Shown one piece after another: positions 9,029-16,718 of a DNA stretch of 64,000 bases. Each line of letters opens with the position of its first letter. Position 1 is the first letter of the stretch. This DNA is from WVXT01 sp964403285. GTDB lineage: Bacteria; UBA6262; WVXT01. The translations under genes and the position numbers were made by a program. The stretch lies in NCBI GenBank assembly GCA_964403285.1, contig CAYOFG010000001.1, positions 1 to 64,000 on the forward strand. The letters run 5' to 3'. The notes under the pieces are model-generated. The model had not been told where the DNA came from, ran no database searches, and was given only the letters and a program-made list of their open reading frames with translations.

Positions 9029-9717
9029 CTGCCAGCTCCTTGCGTTGCTTGCAAAATAATATTGACCACAAATGCAACAATTAAAAGAATAATCCCCAGA
9101 GCAACCGCCAGTTCAAAATCGCCTTTCATCGTTTCCAGAGCAATAGCAGTAGTCATCACTCTGGTAGCTCCTTTGATATTTCCTCCCACCATCATCGTCA
9201 TACCAGTCTCCCCAATCACCCGGGCAAAACCCACAATAAATGCAGCCACAAGAGAACTCTTCGCTTCTTTGACGATAGTAAGGACCGTCTGAAAACCGCT
9301 GGCACCCAAACTGACCGCTGTCTCCCTGACCATAGAACCAACTCTTTTCAGAGTTTGATGGGAAAGGCTGGTGATAATCGGAGTAGCCAGTAGAGCCTGG
9401 GCAATAATCATAGCCCAGGGCGTGTAAAGTAGCGCCAGAATCCCTAACGGCCCCCGCCTGCTAATAATAAGATAAACAATCAAGCCAATAGCTACTGCCG
9501 GCACTGCCATCAAGCTATTTATAGTATTCACGATGAACCTGTTTCCTGGAAATTTTTTCAGAGCAAGTAAAAGGCTCAAAGGGAGACTAAATAAAGAAGA
9601 TAAGAATACAGCAGTCAGTGAGACAGAGAAAGAGAGTAAAACAATACTGAAGATTTCTCTATCTAAAGATATGATTAACCCGAAAGCTTTGTTTAAGGCA
9701 CTAAGAATACTTTCCAT
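9025..9717 (-). CDS. tupB: Tungstate ABC importer, permease subunit
   Basis: 230 residues with five or six hydrophobic segments. The cytoplasmic EAA loop that docks on the ATPase is clear (ETAVSLGASGFQTVLTIVKE), followed by FARVIGETGMTMMVGGNIKG, characteristic of the TupB/WtpB/ModB branch. ATG 9717 shares one base with the tupA stop (TAATG). Overlaps on both sides indicate tight translational coupling in a tupA-tupB-tupC operon. Confidence 0.92.
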   Translation of the reverse strand: MESILSALNKAFGLIISLDREIFSIVLLSFSVSLTAVFLSSLFSLPLSLLLALKKFPGNRFIVNTINSLMAVPAVAIGLIVYLIISRRGPLGILALLYTPWAMIIAQALLATPIITSLSHQTLKRVGSMVRETAVSLGASGFQTVLTIVKEAKSSLVAAFIVGFARVIGETGMTMMVGGNIKGATRVMTTAIALETMKGDFELAVALGIILLIVAFVVNIILQATQGAGR

Positions 9718-10565
9718 TATTCCTTCTCAGTAATTCCAAAAATTGCCAGGGGAAAAAAGAGAGGCATTCCATACTCTTTTTCACCATAAGTCCTGATAAT
9801 ATCCTGTCCCTCAACGCCCGTAATGAATTCAACGAGTTTCATTGCCAGTTGATAATTTATGTGTGGATATTTCTTTTTAGAGACAGGAATTATACTGTAA
9901 AGATTATAGAGATACTCATCTCCGTCTACCAAAACAGTTAAATCCAGTTCTTTCCTATGGGCAAGATAAGTTCCTCTATCAGTCAATGTATATGCTCTCC
10001 TTTCATTGGCAATCCTCAAAGTTCCCACCATTCCTGTCCCTGCTTCAATGTACCAGCTTCCCGAAGGCTCAATTCCAGCTACCCTCCATAGTTCTCTCTC
10101 CTTCCTGTGCGTTCCCGAATCGTCTCCTCGAGAAACAAAAGTAGATTTTGATATTGCAATCTCTTTGAGCGCTTTAACTCCTTCCCTGCCACCTCTGATA
10201 TGAACAGGGTCTTCTTCTGGCCCCACAATCACAAAATCGTTATACATAACTTCATATCTTTTCACCCCATAACTTTCTTTTACAAACATCTCCTCTTGAG
10301 TCGGATCGTGGACTAAAATCAGATCCACATTACCCTCTTTAGCCAGGCGAATCGCCTGCCCTGTCCCCACAGCAATGACCTTAACTCTGCACTTGTTTTT
10401 TACCTCAAATGGCGGAAGCAGAACATCCAAAAGTCCTGAGTCCTGAACGCTGGTAGTGGTAGCCAAAGTCAATTGTGTCCTTTTCCCTCCTCCCGCCAAT
10501 ACGAGAATAATCCCCAAAAACAGGATAAAAAAAACAATCAAAAAGGTGACAGGTACTTTTTTCAT
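9717..10565 (-). CDS. tupA: Tungstate-binding periplasmic protein
   Basis: 282 residues with an N-terminal hydrophobic signal (VTFLIVFFILFLGIILVLAG). The TupA oxyanion-binding motif is visible (LATTTSVQDSGLLD), as are NDFVIVGPEEDP and SRGDDSGTHRKE, which also match TupA proteins. It captures tungstate (less likely molybdate) for TupBC. The first codons (MKKVPVT) coincide with a dispersed repeat containing GTGACAGGTAC, so the native N-terminus may have been remodelled; no strong Shine-Dalgarno precedes it. Expression is probably controlled by the riboswitch-like leader and terminator at 10574-10722. Confidence 0.92.
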   Translation of the reverse strand: MKKVPVTFLIVFFILFLGIILVLAGGGKRTQLTLATTTSVQDSGLLDVLLPPFEVKNKCRVKVIAVGTGQAIRLAKEGNVDLILVHDPTQEEMFVKESYGVKRYEVMYNDFVIVGPEEDPVHIRGGREGVKALKEIAISKSTFVSRGDDSGTHRKERELWRVAGIEPSGSWYIEAGTGMVGTLRIANERRAYTLTDRGTYLAHRKELDLTVLVDGDEYLYNLYSIIPVSKKKYPHINYQLAMKLVEFITGVEGQDIIRTYGEKEYGMPLFFPLAIFGITEKE

Positions 10566-10573
10566 ATCTACCC

Positions 10574-10615
10574 AAAAATAAAAAATCCAGCATTCCGCGC
10601 TTGCAAAATACTGGA
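10574..10615 (-). terminator. Intrinsic terminator (attenuator) in the tupA leader
   Basis: On the minus strand a 9-bp stem (10607-10615 with 10586-10594, TCCAGTATT/AATGCTGGA with one G-T pair) is followed at once by TTTTTTATTTTT (10574-10585). It ends 9 bases before the tupA ATG, so it can only act as a regulated attenuator of tupABC. Confidence 0.8.
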
Positions 10616-10616
10616 C

Positions 10617-10722
10617 TTAATCTCTCCTTCTCAAGCACGGAAAGTGCACCGATTTCTCAGCGCACTCTATCGGCCATCCACCATATCTTTTTGGACTCAG
10701 GTAAAATGGCTCGGAGAATATT
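10617..10722 (-). ncRNA. Moco/tungsten-cofactor riboswitch-like leader
   Basis: The minus-strand leader folds with an outer stem TCTCC/GGAGA (10713-10717 with 10621-10625). A second pairing is CCAT/ATGG next to GGCCGAT, and a third stem is AGTGC/GCACT (around 10666 and 10645). CTCCGAGCC, GGCCGAT, CTGAGAAATCGG and TTTCCGTGCTT resemble what I remember of the Moco RNA motif. Upstream of a tungstate importer and with a terminator directly downstream, a Moco/Tuco riboswitch is the natural reading. I could not run a covariance model, so the family is a strong suspicion only. Confidence 0.6.
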
Positions 10723-10730
10723 TTTAGATT

Positions 10731-10759
10731 ATCTTATAAGAATTCTATCCTTCTGTCAA
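10731..10759 (-). promoter_or_regulatory. Sigma70-type promoter of tupABC
   Basis: TTGACA (10754-10759), a 17-base spacer and TAAGAT (10731-10736) on the minus strand. The start site near 10724 falls at the first bases of the riboswitch-like fold, giving a minimal leader of about 160 nt. Confidence 0.75.
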
Positions 10760-10767
10760 GAAAAAAG

Positions 10768-10932
10768 GGGACAGCGACCTTTTTTCCCAAAAAGGCGAGG
10801 CTACTTTCTTTCCTCTTTTCACCCTCTGGTGAAAAATGGGGTCTAGTGGAGTCGGTCTAATGGGGTCTGACCCTTTTTCATAGAAAAATGGTCGCTGTCC
10901 CTATTTATTAAGTATTGTGTCCCCAGAATTCG
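10768..10932. repeat. Cluster of dispersed short repeats (GGGACAGCGACC, GGGTCTGACCC, GGGGACACAATACTT)
   Basis: A 12-bp inverted repeat GGGACAGCGACC (10768-10779) / GGTCGCTGTCCC (10890-10901) encloses GGGGTCTAGT and GGGGTCTGACCC units. AAGTATTGTGTCCCCAGAATT (10909-10929, shown in part) adjoins it and is identical to the arms of the element at 60430-60539. The GGTCGCTGTCCC unit recurs twice at 16594-16700. The cluster overlaps the 3' end of bioY. Confidence 0.75.
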
Positions 10933-11439
10933 TTTCACAATTAATGCACCCACCACAATTTTAACTCCATCCCCAGGCAAAAAGGGCAAAGCTCCCAAAA
11001 TGAGTGCCTTTACCAGATTCATCCTGGCCACCCACATCAACCAGCCCACTCCCGGTAGATATATCGCCAGAAGTCCCACCATCATAGCCAGAAATATTAA
11101 TACAAAGTGAGGCTTCTCCCTTCCTTCCAATATCCACCCAATAAGGAAAGCCGCAGGGATAAACCCCAACAAATACCCACCAGTAGGTCCCAGAATAGCA
11201 CCAATCCCACTCGAACCTTTGGCAAAAACCGGAAGCCCGACCACTCCCAGGAGAATATAAACCAGTTGACTTAAAGCGCCCAGATACTTCCCCAGTATAG
11301 CCCCTGCCAGAAAAGTGAAAAATGTCTGAAGAGTAATAGGAACAGGAGTAAAAGGTAAAGGAATAGCAATCAATCCTCCCACTCCGGTCAAAGCCGCAAA
11401 TAGAGCACAGAGAATCATTCCATCTGTTTTCAGTTTCAT
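10843..11439 (-). CDS. bioY: Biotin transporter BioY (S component)
   Basis: 198 residues with about six membrane helices. BioY hallmarks are present: the start of helix 1 (MILCALFAALTGVGG), IPLPFTPVPITLQTFF and GILGPTGGYLLGF-type (here AILGPTGGYLLGF). It is the substrate-binding subunit of ECF biotin importers; no bioM/bioN is nearby. ATG 11439 has GGAG 6 bases upstream and avoids an N-terminal extension overlapping the receptor gene. The last ~26 residues (from GTQYLINRDSD onward) are translated from dispersed repeats rather than BioY sequence. It is the last gene of the OYE-rSAM-DUF1284-TonB receptor run. Confidence 0.9.
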   Translation of the reverse strand: MKLKTDGMILCALFAALTGVGGLIAIPLPFTPVPITLQTFFTFLAGAILGKYLGALSQLVYILLGVVGLPVFAKGSSGIGAILGPTGGYLLGFIPAAFLIGWILEGREKPHFVLIFLAMMVGLLAIYLPGVGWLMWVARMNLVKALILGALPFLPGDGVKIVVGALIVKRILGTQYLINRDSDHFSMKKGQTPLDRLH

Positions 11440-11486
11440 CTTCCGCTCCGGAAAAGTTAAGAGTCTATTCTTAAACCAAAATCTTG

Positions 11487-13307
11487 TCAAAATTGTACTT
11501 TAATCCCACAGTCAAGCGAACTTCCGGGCATAACCACTCCTGGTATCTCTTCGTAGGAGACATCCAAGAGATTGGTAGCCCCTAAGTGAAATTCTAACTG
11601 ACCCAGGGTTTTAGAGAGCCGACCATCCAGAATAAAATACCCTCTTTCATTTCCACGCTGTTTGTATATCCCCTTTAAATTCTGGCGAACTCCCCAGGGG
11701 AGAGGAAAGCCAAATCCCAGAGAAACCTGATGTTGCGGATGACTCAGAGCATATTTGGAAATACAATTTTCCCATTCTTCTGATTCGGATTGGAGAAAAG
11801 TATAACCGAGAGAGAAGCGAGTTGAACTCCTCAATCCAATTTCCAAAAGAGACTCCACTCCATAAGTATACGCCTTTCCAATTTTTACCGCCTCCCACGG
11901 TGACAGGGAATCCCTCTTCACCCAGTCAATGAGATTCCGTCCATTTCTGAAAAGAAGAGTAGTTCTGGAATTTAACCAGGTATTTAAACCAAAATCTCCT
12001 CCCAACTCATACGACCAGGCTTCCTCAACTACCAGTCTGGGGTTACCTACATTTTTCGGACTCCAGTAGTAAAGCTCCGTATAATCAGGAGTTCTAAAAC
12101 ACTTTCCCCAGGAAGCGTGCAGCCTCACCTTGCGGGAGCGATGGTAACCTATATTCATTGCAGGAGAAAACTGCCAGCCCCATCCCGAGTGGTGGTCTAT
12201 TCTAATTCCTGGATTGAGAGTAAACTTTCTCCCTAAAGAGACCCCGTACTCTGTGTAAATTGCTTCCTTAACATTCGCATGGTCGCCCAGCCGGGTGGAC
12301 TCCAACTCCTCTTTCGCTACTTCTGTGCCCAGCACAAATTCTCCTATTCTTTCCGATTTAGTTCTAAGCTGAACTTCACTCCCATAAAGGTAAGTAGTGT
12401 GATAGTTCGCATAAGAATCGGGATCAGTGATATCCCCAATAAATTTGTCGTCATGCTGACGATAATATAGTCTGGACTCAACTATCAAATTTTCCCATTT
12501 TTCCCATTGTGCTCTTATGCTTCCCAATATTGTATTTGTCCACTCCCGGGAAGGCCAATCCCCATAGAAACCATTCGCTCCAAACTCCTTTTCTAAATAT
12601 CCAAAAGAGAAGCCGATAGAGCCCCTGGAAAAATCTAATGTAGAATTATTGAAAAAGGAGAAATGTTTAAAATCAGTATCAAAACAATAACCATCGGACA
12701 TCTTCCCTCCCAGAGAGAAGCGAGTGCCAAAATTTCCCAAGCAATCAGAGAAGGAAAAAGTTCCACCTCTTGTTCCGTTTTCACCAGCTAAAGCTTCAAA
12801 ACTTACTTTATGCCGCTGGGGAGTCTTGGTAATAAAGTTAACCACCCCACCAAAAGCATCAGCACCATAGAGAGAGGAACCATGTCCATGAAGCACTTCA
12901 ATCCTTTCCACATCTTCCAAATTTATCGGCAAATCGAGATTATGATGTCCGGTCTGGGGGTCGTTCATCCGCACTCCATCAAGAAGAACCAGGACTTGCT
13001 GGAAAGTAGCTCCCCTTAGGCCAAGGTCTGCCTGTACACCATAAGGGCCCCGCGCCCGGAAGTCCACACCAGGAGCGTATTTCAAAACCTCTATAGGCGA
13101 GTGGCCAGGAGAGGAATTAATCTCATCAGCATCAATGATGCTCACATTTCTCAAAATCAGAGAGCGAGGACGGGGAATCCTTGTGCCCGTAATAACTACT
13201 ATACCCAGATCGCCAATATAGGATTCATCTTCCGGAAAAGAAGCTAAAGGATAGCCCCAACTGAATAAAAGCAGGAGAAAAATTAGAAATATTTTTTTCA
13301 CTTCCAC
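11487..13307 (-). CDS. TonB-dependent outer-membrane receptor (BtuB-like)
   Basis: 606 residues. A signal peptide is followed by a TonB-box-like segment (GIVVITGTRI), a plug domain (VLLDGVRMNDPQ, VERIEVLHGHGSSLYGADA, GGVVNFITK) and a 22-strand-type barrel. The barrel contains FRTPDYTELYY and ends in IKVQF with the aromatic C-terminal residue used by BAM. The size and motifs match the BtuB/cobalamin-type subfamily, but no B12 riboswitch precedes it. With BioY downstream, the substrate could be a vitamin. The start is GTG 13307 (overlapping DUF1284 by 10 bases) or GTG 13301. Confidence 0.88.
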   Translation of the reverse strand: MEVKKIFLIFLLLLFSWGYPLASFPEDESYIGDLGIVVITGTRIPRPRSLILRNVSIIDADEINSSPGHSPIEVLKYAPGVDFRARGPYGVQADLGLRGATFQQVLVLLDGVRMNDPQTGHHNLDLPINLEDVERIEVLHGHGSSLYGADAFGGVVNFITKTPQRHKVSFEALAGENGTRGGTFSFSDCLGNFGTRFSLGGKMSDGYCFDTDFKHFSFFNNSTLDFSRGSIGFSFGYLEKEFGANGFYGDWPSREWTNTILGSIRAQWEKWENLIVESRLYYRQHDDKFIGDITDPDSYANYHTTYLYGSEVQLRTKSERIGEFVLGTEVAKEELESTRLGDHANVKEAIYTEYGVSLGRKFTLNPGIRIDHHSGWGWQFSPAMNIGYHRSRKVRLHASWGKCFRTPDYTELYYWSPKNVGNPRLVVEEAWSYELGGDFGLNTWLNSRTTLLFRNGRNLIDWVKRDSLSPWEAVKIGKAYTYGVESLLEIGLRSSTRFSLGYTFLQSESEEWENCISKYALSHPQHQVSLGFGFPLPWGVRQNLKGIYKQRGNERGYFILDGRLSKTLGQLEFHLGATNLLDVSYEEIPGVVMPGSSLDCGIKVQF

Positions 13308-13693
13308 CAGTTCCTCTTACGCAACCCTTCCTCACAAAAGCCCAATTCCAGCCACTCGCACCCTTTACAAATTATAGATAATTCTTCCGGCTGAACTCTT
13401 TTCTCTATCAAATTCAACAAAATTTTTGCTTCTGCCTTTCTACCAATATGCGGTTTAAGTTTATCAATGATTTCCTGGTCAAATTGTTCAACATTGCTTC
13501 CCGGTTTATTACACCTGTCTTCCAAATTATGGGGACACTTCAAGCAGATATCATCAACGCCATCAACCACCTCAATCTCCAGTGAGGGATTTTCTCTTAT
13601 CTTATCTACTATTCCTTGCATATTCTCCACGAATTCTTCGCTGTAGCCCAGACCGCGGAATCCATAGAGACACAGAAGATGGTGCGGCCGCAA
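13298..13693 (-). CDS. DUF1284 cysteine-rich protein
   Basis: 131 residues beginning LRPHHLLCLYGFRGLGYS, the defining start of DUF1284. Cysteines occur in CLKCPHNLEDRC and CKGCEWLELGFC, arranged like Fe-S or Zn ligands. Molecular function is unknown; an iron-sulfur protein is a common guess for this family. It starts at TTG 13693, 7 bases after the radical SAM stop, and no better start lies in frame. It overlaps the receptor gene at its 3' end. Being between a B12-type radical SAM protein and a TonB receptor suggests a cofactor-linked job. Confidence 0.85.
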   Translation of the reverse strand: MRPHHLLCLYGFRGLGYSEEFVENMQGIVDKIRENPSLEIEVVDGVDDICLKCPHNLEDRCNKPGSNVEQFDQEIIDKLKPHIGRKAEAKILLNLIEKRVQPEELSIICKGCEWLELGFCEEGLRKRNWWK

Positions 13694-13700
13694 TCTTATC

Positions 13701-15125
13701 TTATCTCTTTTCAGTGCTTAGCCTCCTCAATATATCCCAGTATGCTCCACGGTATCCTTTCTTGATTGCCTCCACTAAAACCTGATTCTGGTTATAATTG
13801 TATCCTTTCTCCTGGTCATCCCTCGTGGTAAAGAAGAATCTCTCATCATCCCCGATTAATTCGGAGATATAGTAGAAGACATCTTCGCCAAGTCTCTGGG
13901 AGACATAGAATACAGGCTCAAAGAAATCATTATTTCCTCTAACTTTCCCCTGTAAGTTTCTGTTCTCCTCCCTCGCGCCTTCTTTTAAAACGATATTACC
14001 CAGCTCAGTTCCTGCGTATATTCTCACTCCCACCATTACTCCCGCTCTATCCGGTTCCGTTTCTCTCATCAACTCAATCGTCTCCTTGACCGTCTCACGA
14101 GTTTCCCCCGGTCCTCCCAGAAGGAGGTCGAACATAAACGTAATACCATACCTATGGCAGACTCTTGCCGTATTTTTTATCTCGTCTTTTCCAAAATCAC
14201 GGCCCAAAATTCTTAATATCTCCCTATTCCCATTATCTACGCCAAAGTCAACACCCCTACAGCCTGCTATCTTCATAAGCCTCGCCAGCTCTTCAGAAAA
14301 AGGGCTGGGACTACAATATGCATACCAGTCTATTTTATTGTTGATTCCTCGATTGACTATCTGTTGACAGACAGCTTTAGCATGTTCTTCTGGAAGATTA
14401 AACTCACTATCACAAAAGTGAAAACAATTGACCCCTCCATCCAATAGGGCCTCCAGTTCATTCACCACTTTCTCTGGATTCCTTAAACGAATCTTTCTTC
14501 CTTTAGCCACAGGGTCAGCACAATAGATGCATCTCTTATTGCACCCCCGTTTTGTTTCAATATTCCCCTGTCCTCCATCATTAAAATATCTTCTATTATC
14601 CACGAGTTTTCTTCGCCTGGAAGATAATTTATTCAAATCGAAATATTGCGGCGCGTTGTTAACAAACCCTCCGCCATCCCTATATACCAGTCCAGGAAGG
14701 TCTCCATAATCTTTCCCTTGGGTTATCCTATCCAGAAGTAACGGCAGAATTTCTTCTCCATCCCCTCTTATTCCCAGGTCCAATTCGCAATATTCTAAAA
14801 TCTTTTCTGGCATTATGGAAAAACCAACCCCTCCCAGAATAATAGGAACATCCGTCTTGGTTTTGAGATACTCAACTATTTCCTTTATCTCCGGAAGAAA
14901 GAAATCCTGGCTCAGAAGATAACAGTCATCCGTATTCCTGATTGTAGTTCCTATAGCCAGAACCGATTTTTTACGAAAATAATCGTCTATCGCCTTTCTA
15001 TAATCCTCTGAGAAACAGAGGTCGAGCAAATCAACAATATACCCTTTCTCAGTGAGCGCCTCTCCCAGGTAATCAAGCCCCACCGGAGCGATAGCCGGCT
15101 TCATCCTATTCGTATTAACCACCAA
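13701..15125 (-). CDS. B12-binding-type radical SAM protein
   Basis: 474 residues. The N-terminal half matches a cobalamin-binding-like Rossmann domain (APVGLDYLGEALTEKGYIVD, DVPIILGGVGFSIMPE, RGDGEE). Next comes a radical SAM barrel with CNKRCIYC and FDLLLGGPGETRETV. These 'Bacteriochlorophyll cyclase-like' enzymes do methylations or C-C/C-S chemistry on unknown substrates. The frame stays open to 15236, but that stretch is repeat sequence (GTGACAGGTAC, GGGGTCAACTC) plus an overlap with the flavoenzyme. TTG 15125 or GTG 15122 just before VNTNRMKP is the more natural start, yet no good Shine-Dalgarno is left there. Confidence 0.85.
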   Translation of the reverse strand: MVVNTNRMKPAIAPVGLDYLGEALTEKGYIVDLLDLCFSEDYRKAIDDYFRKKSVLAIGTTIRNTDDCYLLSQDFFLPEIKEIVEYLKTKTDVPIILGGVGFSIMPEKILEYCELDLGIRGDGEEILPLLLDRITQGKDYGDLPGLVYRDGGGFVNNAPQYFDLNKLSSRRRKLVDNRRYFNDGGQGNIETKRGCNKRCIYCADPVAKGRKIRLRNPEKVVNELEALLDGGVNCFHFCDSEFNLPEEHAKAVCQQIVNRGINNKIDWYAYCSPSPFSEELARLMKIAGCRGVDFGVDNGNREILRILGRDFGKDEIKNTARVCHRYGITFMFDLLLGGPGETRETVKETIELMRETEPDRAGVMVGVRIYAGTELGNIVLKEGAREENRNLQGKVRGNNDFFEPVFYVSQRLGEDVFYYISELIGDDERFFFTTRDDQEKGYNYNQNQVLVEAIKKGYRGAYWDILRRLSTEKR

Positions 15126-15182
15126 AAATGGGGTCAACTCTATTTTTCTCCCAAAAAAGTGACAGGTACTATTTTTTAAAGC
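15124..15182. repeat. Dispersed repeat units at the flavoenzyme/radical SAM junction
   Basis: AAAATGGGGTCAACTCTATTTTT and AAAGTGACAGGTACTATTTTT (shown in part: GGGGTCAACTC, GTGACAGGTAC) lie back to back. The second recurs at the tupA start (10543-10560). It supplies the stop region of the flavoenzyme gene and the space normally holding the radical SAM ribosome-binding site. Confidence 0.6.
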
Positions 15183-16257
15183 GACATTTAGTTGGTTCCC
15201 TGCCCGAAGGTCCCGAACAATTACTGCAAGAGACACATTCAGCTTTCCTCAGGTCTCCTCTTCTGATTCTATTGGGAAAATCCGGTTCTCTAATAAGGGG
15301 CCTGGCAAGGCCTATGAGGTCAGCCACCCCTTCCTCCAATATTTCTCTCATAGTCTCAGGCTTCCTCAGTCCCCCTACCAGGATTATCGGCACACGGGTT
15401 ACCTTCTTTACCATTTCTGAATAAGGTCTGAAATAAGCTTCTTTCCTCATCCATCCCAGGTCTTTTCTACCTTTTCTGTACCTGCTTCCAGCAAGTCCCC
15501 CGGATAGTTCAATCGCATCGATGCCAAGTTGGGAAAGTTTCTTAGCCACTTCACAAGCCTCTCCCACAGTAAGCCCACCTTCAACGAAATCTCCTGCGGG
15601 AATCTTTGCCAGAACAGGATAATCCTTCCCCACTGTTTCTCTAGTACGTCCATAAACCTCCAGAAGAAAACGCATTCTATTGTCCAGACTTCCTCCCCAG
15701 GAATCTTTTCTTTTATTGGTTATGGGTGAAAGGAACTGATTTATAAGATATCCGTGAACAGAATGAATCTCGACGCCATCAAATCCCGCATCCTTGACTC
15801 TTCCTGCAGCCCGGGCAAAAAGGTTTATTACTTCTTCAATTTCGCTTGCGTCCATTTCTCTGGAAGTGAGTTCTAAAGGTTTGTATTCTACCGTTGAAGG
15901 TCCTATGGGAGTCTCCTCTCCCACATCTTTATCCCGCCTCCCACCACAGTGGTTAATTTGCATCACTATCTTTGTTTTTAATTTATGGACTTCCTTAACT
16001 AACTTTTTGAGGGCAGGAACTAAACCGTCCTTATAAATACCCGTCATCCTGCGGTCAGCCTTTCCCAGAGGGTGTATGTACGAATGACCGGTTATGATGA
16101 GCCCCACTCCCCCCTGAGCGAGCCTCACATAAAGTTTTACCATTTCCTGGGTAAACTCTCCATTGGGGGGTGACATTCTCTCCGCAGTTGCTGTTCTCAC
16201 GAACCTGTTTTTCAAAACCATACTATTTATTCTTATTGGTTCAAACAGAGTATCCAA
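15169..16257 (-). CDS. Old-yellow-enzyme-type NADH:flavin oxidoreductase
   Basis: 362 residues. An FMN-binding TIM barrel is shown by LKNRFVRTATAERMSPPNG, the active-site pair INHCGGR and FDGVEIHSVHGYLINQFLSP, NRMRFLLE, and the phosphate-binding LVGGLRKPE and GLARPLI. The C-terminus carries a cysteine set C-x2-C-x2-C-x10-C (ECVSCSNCSG to TKC), as in 2,4-dienoyl-CoA reductase-related forms, but the protein lacks their second flavin domain. It likely reduces an alkene or nitro-type substrate. I set the start at TTG 16257 (GGGGATAAG upstream); the open frame to 16326 is repeat sequence. First gene of the operon running to bioY. Confidence 0.88.
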   Translation of the reverse strand: MDTLFEPIRINSMVLKNRFVRTATAERMSPPNGEFTQEMVKLYVRLAQGGVGLIITGHSYIHPLGKADRRMTGIYKDGLVPALKKLVKEVHKLKTKIVMQINHCGGRRDKDVGEETPIGPSTVEYKPLELTSREMDASEIEEVINLFARAAGRVKDAGFDGVEIHSVHGYLINQFLSPITNKRKDSWGGSLDNRMRFLLEVYGRTRETVGKDYPVLAKIPAGDFVEGGLTVGEACEVAKKLSQLGIDAIELSGGLAGSRYRKGRKDLGWMRKEAYFRPYSEMVKKVTRVPIILVGGLRKPETMREILEEGVADLIGLARPLIREPDFPNRIRRGDLRKAECVSCSNCSGPSGREPTKCRFKK

Positions 16258-16284
16258 ATTCTTATCCCCGATAGTCCAAGAGAA

Positions 16285-16423
16285 GGTCTCTGAAAAAGTC
16301 CCCCTCGATGTCTTTGCGAGGAGCAAAGCGACGAAGCAATCTCGTTGTTACCATCAAAGAATGAGATTGCCACGCCCTTCGGGCTCGCAATGACAGACCA
16401 AAGTCAATACTTTTTCAGAGACC
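16285..16423. mobile_element. MITE-like element with 14-bp terminal inverted repeats
   Basis: Perfect inverted ends GGTCTCTGAAAAAG (16285-16298) and CTTTTTCAGAGACC (16410-16423) enclose a 111-bp core. The core has the TTGCGAGGAG...GAAGCAATCTC and CTCGCAATGACA units also found at 7740-7890. It has no coding capacity. It sits in the 5' leader of the flavoenzyme operon. Mobility is inferred from structure alone; no transposase was seen in the window. Confidence 0.6.
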
Positions 16424-16472
16424 AAAAGAGAAGCTGTAATCTCTTCATCTAAGATACTACTTTTTAGAAAAA

Positions 16473-16501
16473 ATGGTATCATATATGATGCCATCTATCA
16501 A
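16473..16501 (-). promoter_or_regulatory. Candidate promoter with overlapping 22-bp palindromic operator
   Basis: TTGATA (16496-16501), a 17-base spacer and TACCAT (16473-16478) on the minus strand. A 22-bp palindrome at 16473-16494 with a single mismatched pair (core ATCATATATGAT) covers the -10 box and most of the spacer, the classic place for a repressor. It would drive the flavoenzyme-to-bioY operon with a ~200-nt leader containing the MITE-like element. The -10 is imperfect. Confidence 0.5.
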
Positions 16502-16593
16502 GAGAAAAATTTGTTGCATCCAAGTGCAATCTAAAGTTCGCGGCTACCAAAATCAATTTTTCAACAATATCTTTACCGCACCCGCAAGGAGGG

Positions 16594-16700
16594 AAAATGG
16601 TCGCTGTCCCTATTTTAATTTTTCTATTTTGGAAGGTAAAAAGGTTAGTGAACCCGCAGGAAGGGGAAAATGGTCGGAAAAATGGTCGCTGTCCCTATTT
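16594..16700. repeat. Two direct copies of the GGTCGCTGTCCC repeat
   Basis: AAAATGGTCGCTGTCCCTAT at 16594-16613 and again at 16679-16698, each continuing TT, with a partial AAAATGGTCGG at 16667-16677 between them. Same unit as at 10886-10905. Lies just 3' of the macB-like gene. Confidence 0.75.
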
Positions 16701-16718
16701 ATTTATTTATTTAAATAT

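Noticed and set aside
11487..13693. Cobalamin riboswitch before the BtuB-like receptor
   Set aside because: No B12-box-like motif upstream; the gene overlaps DUF1284, leaving no leader.
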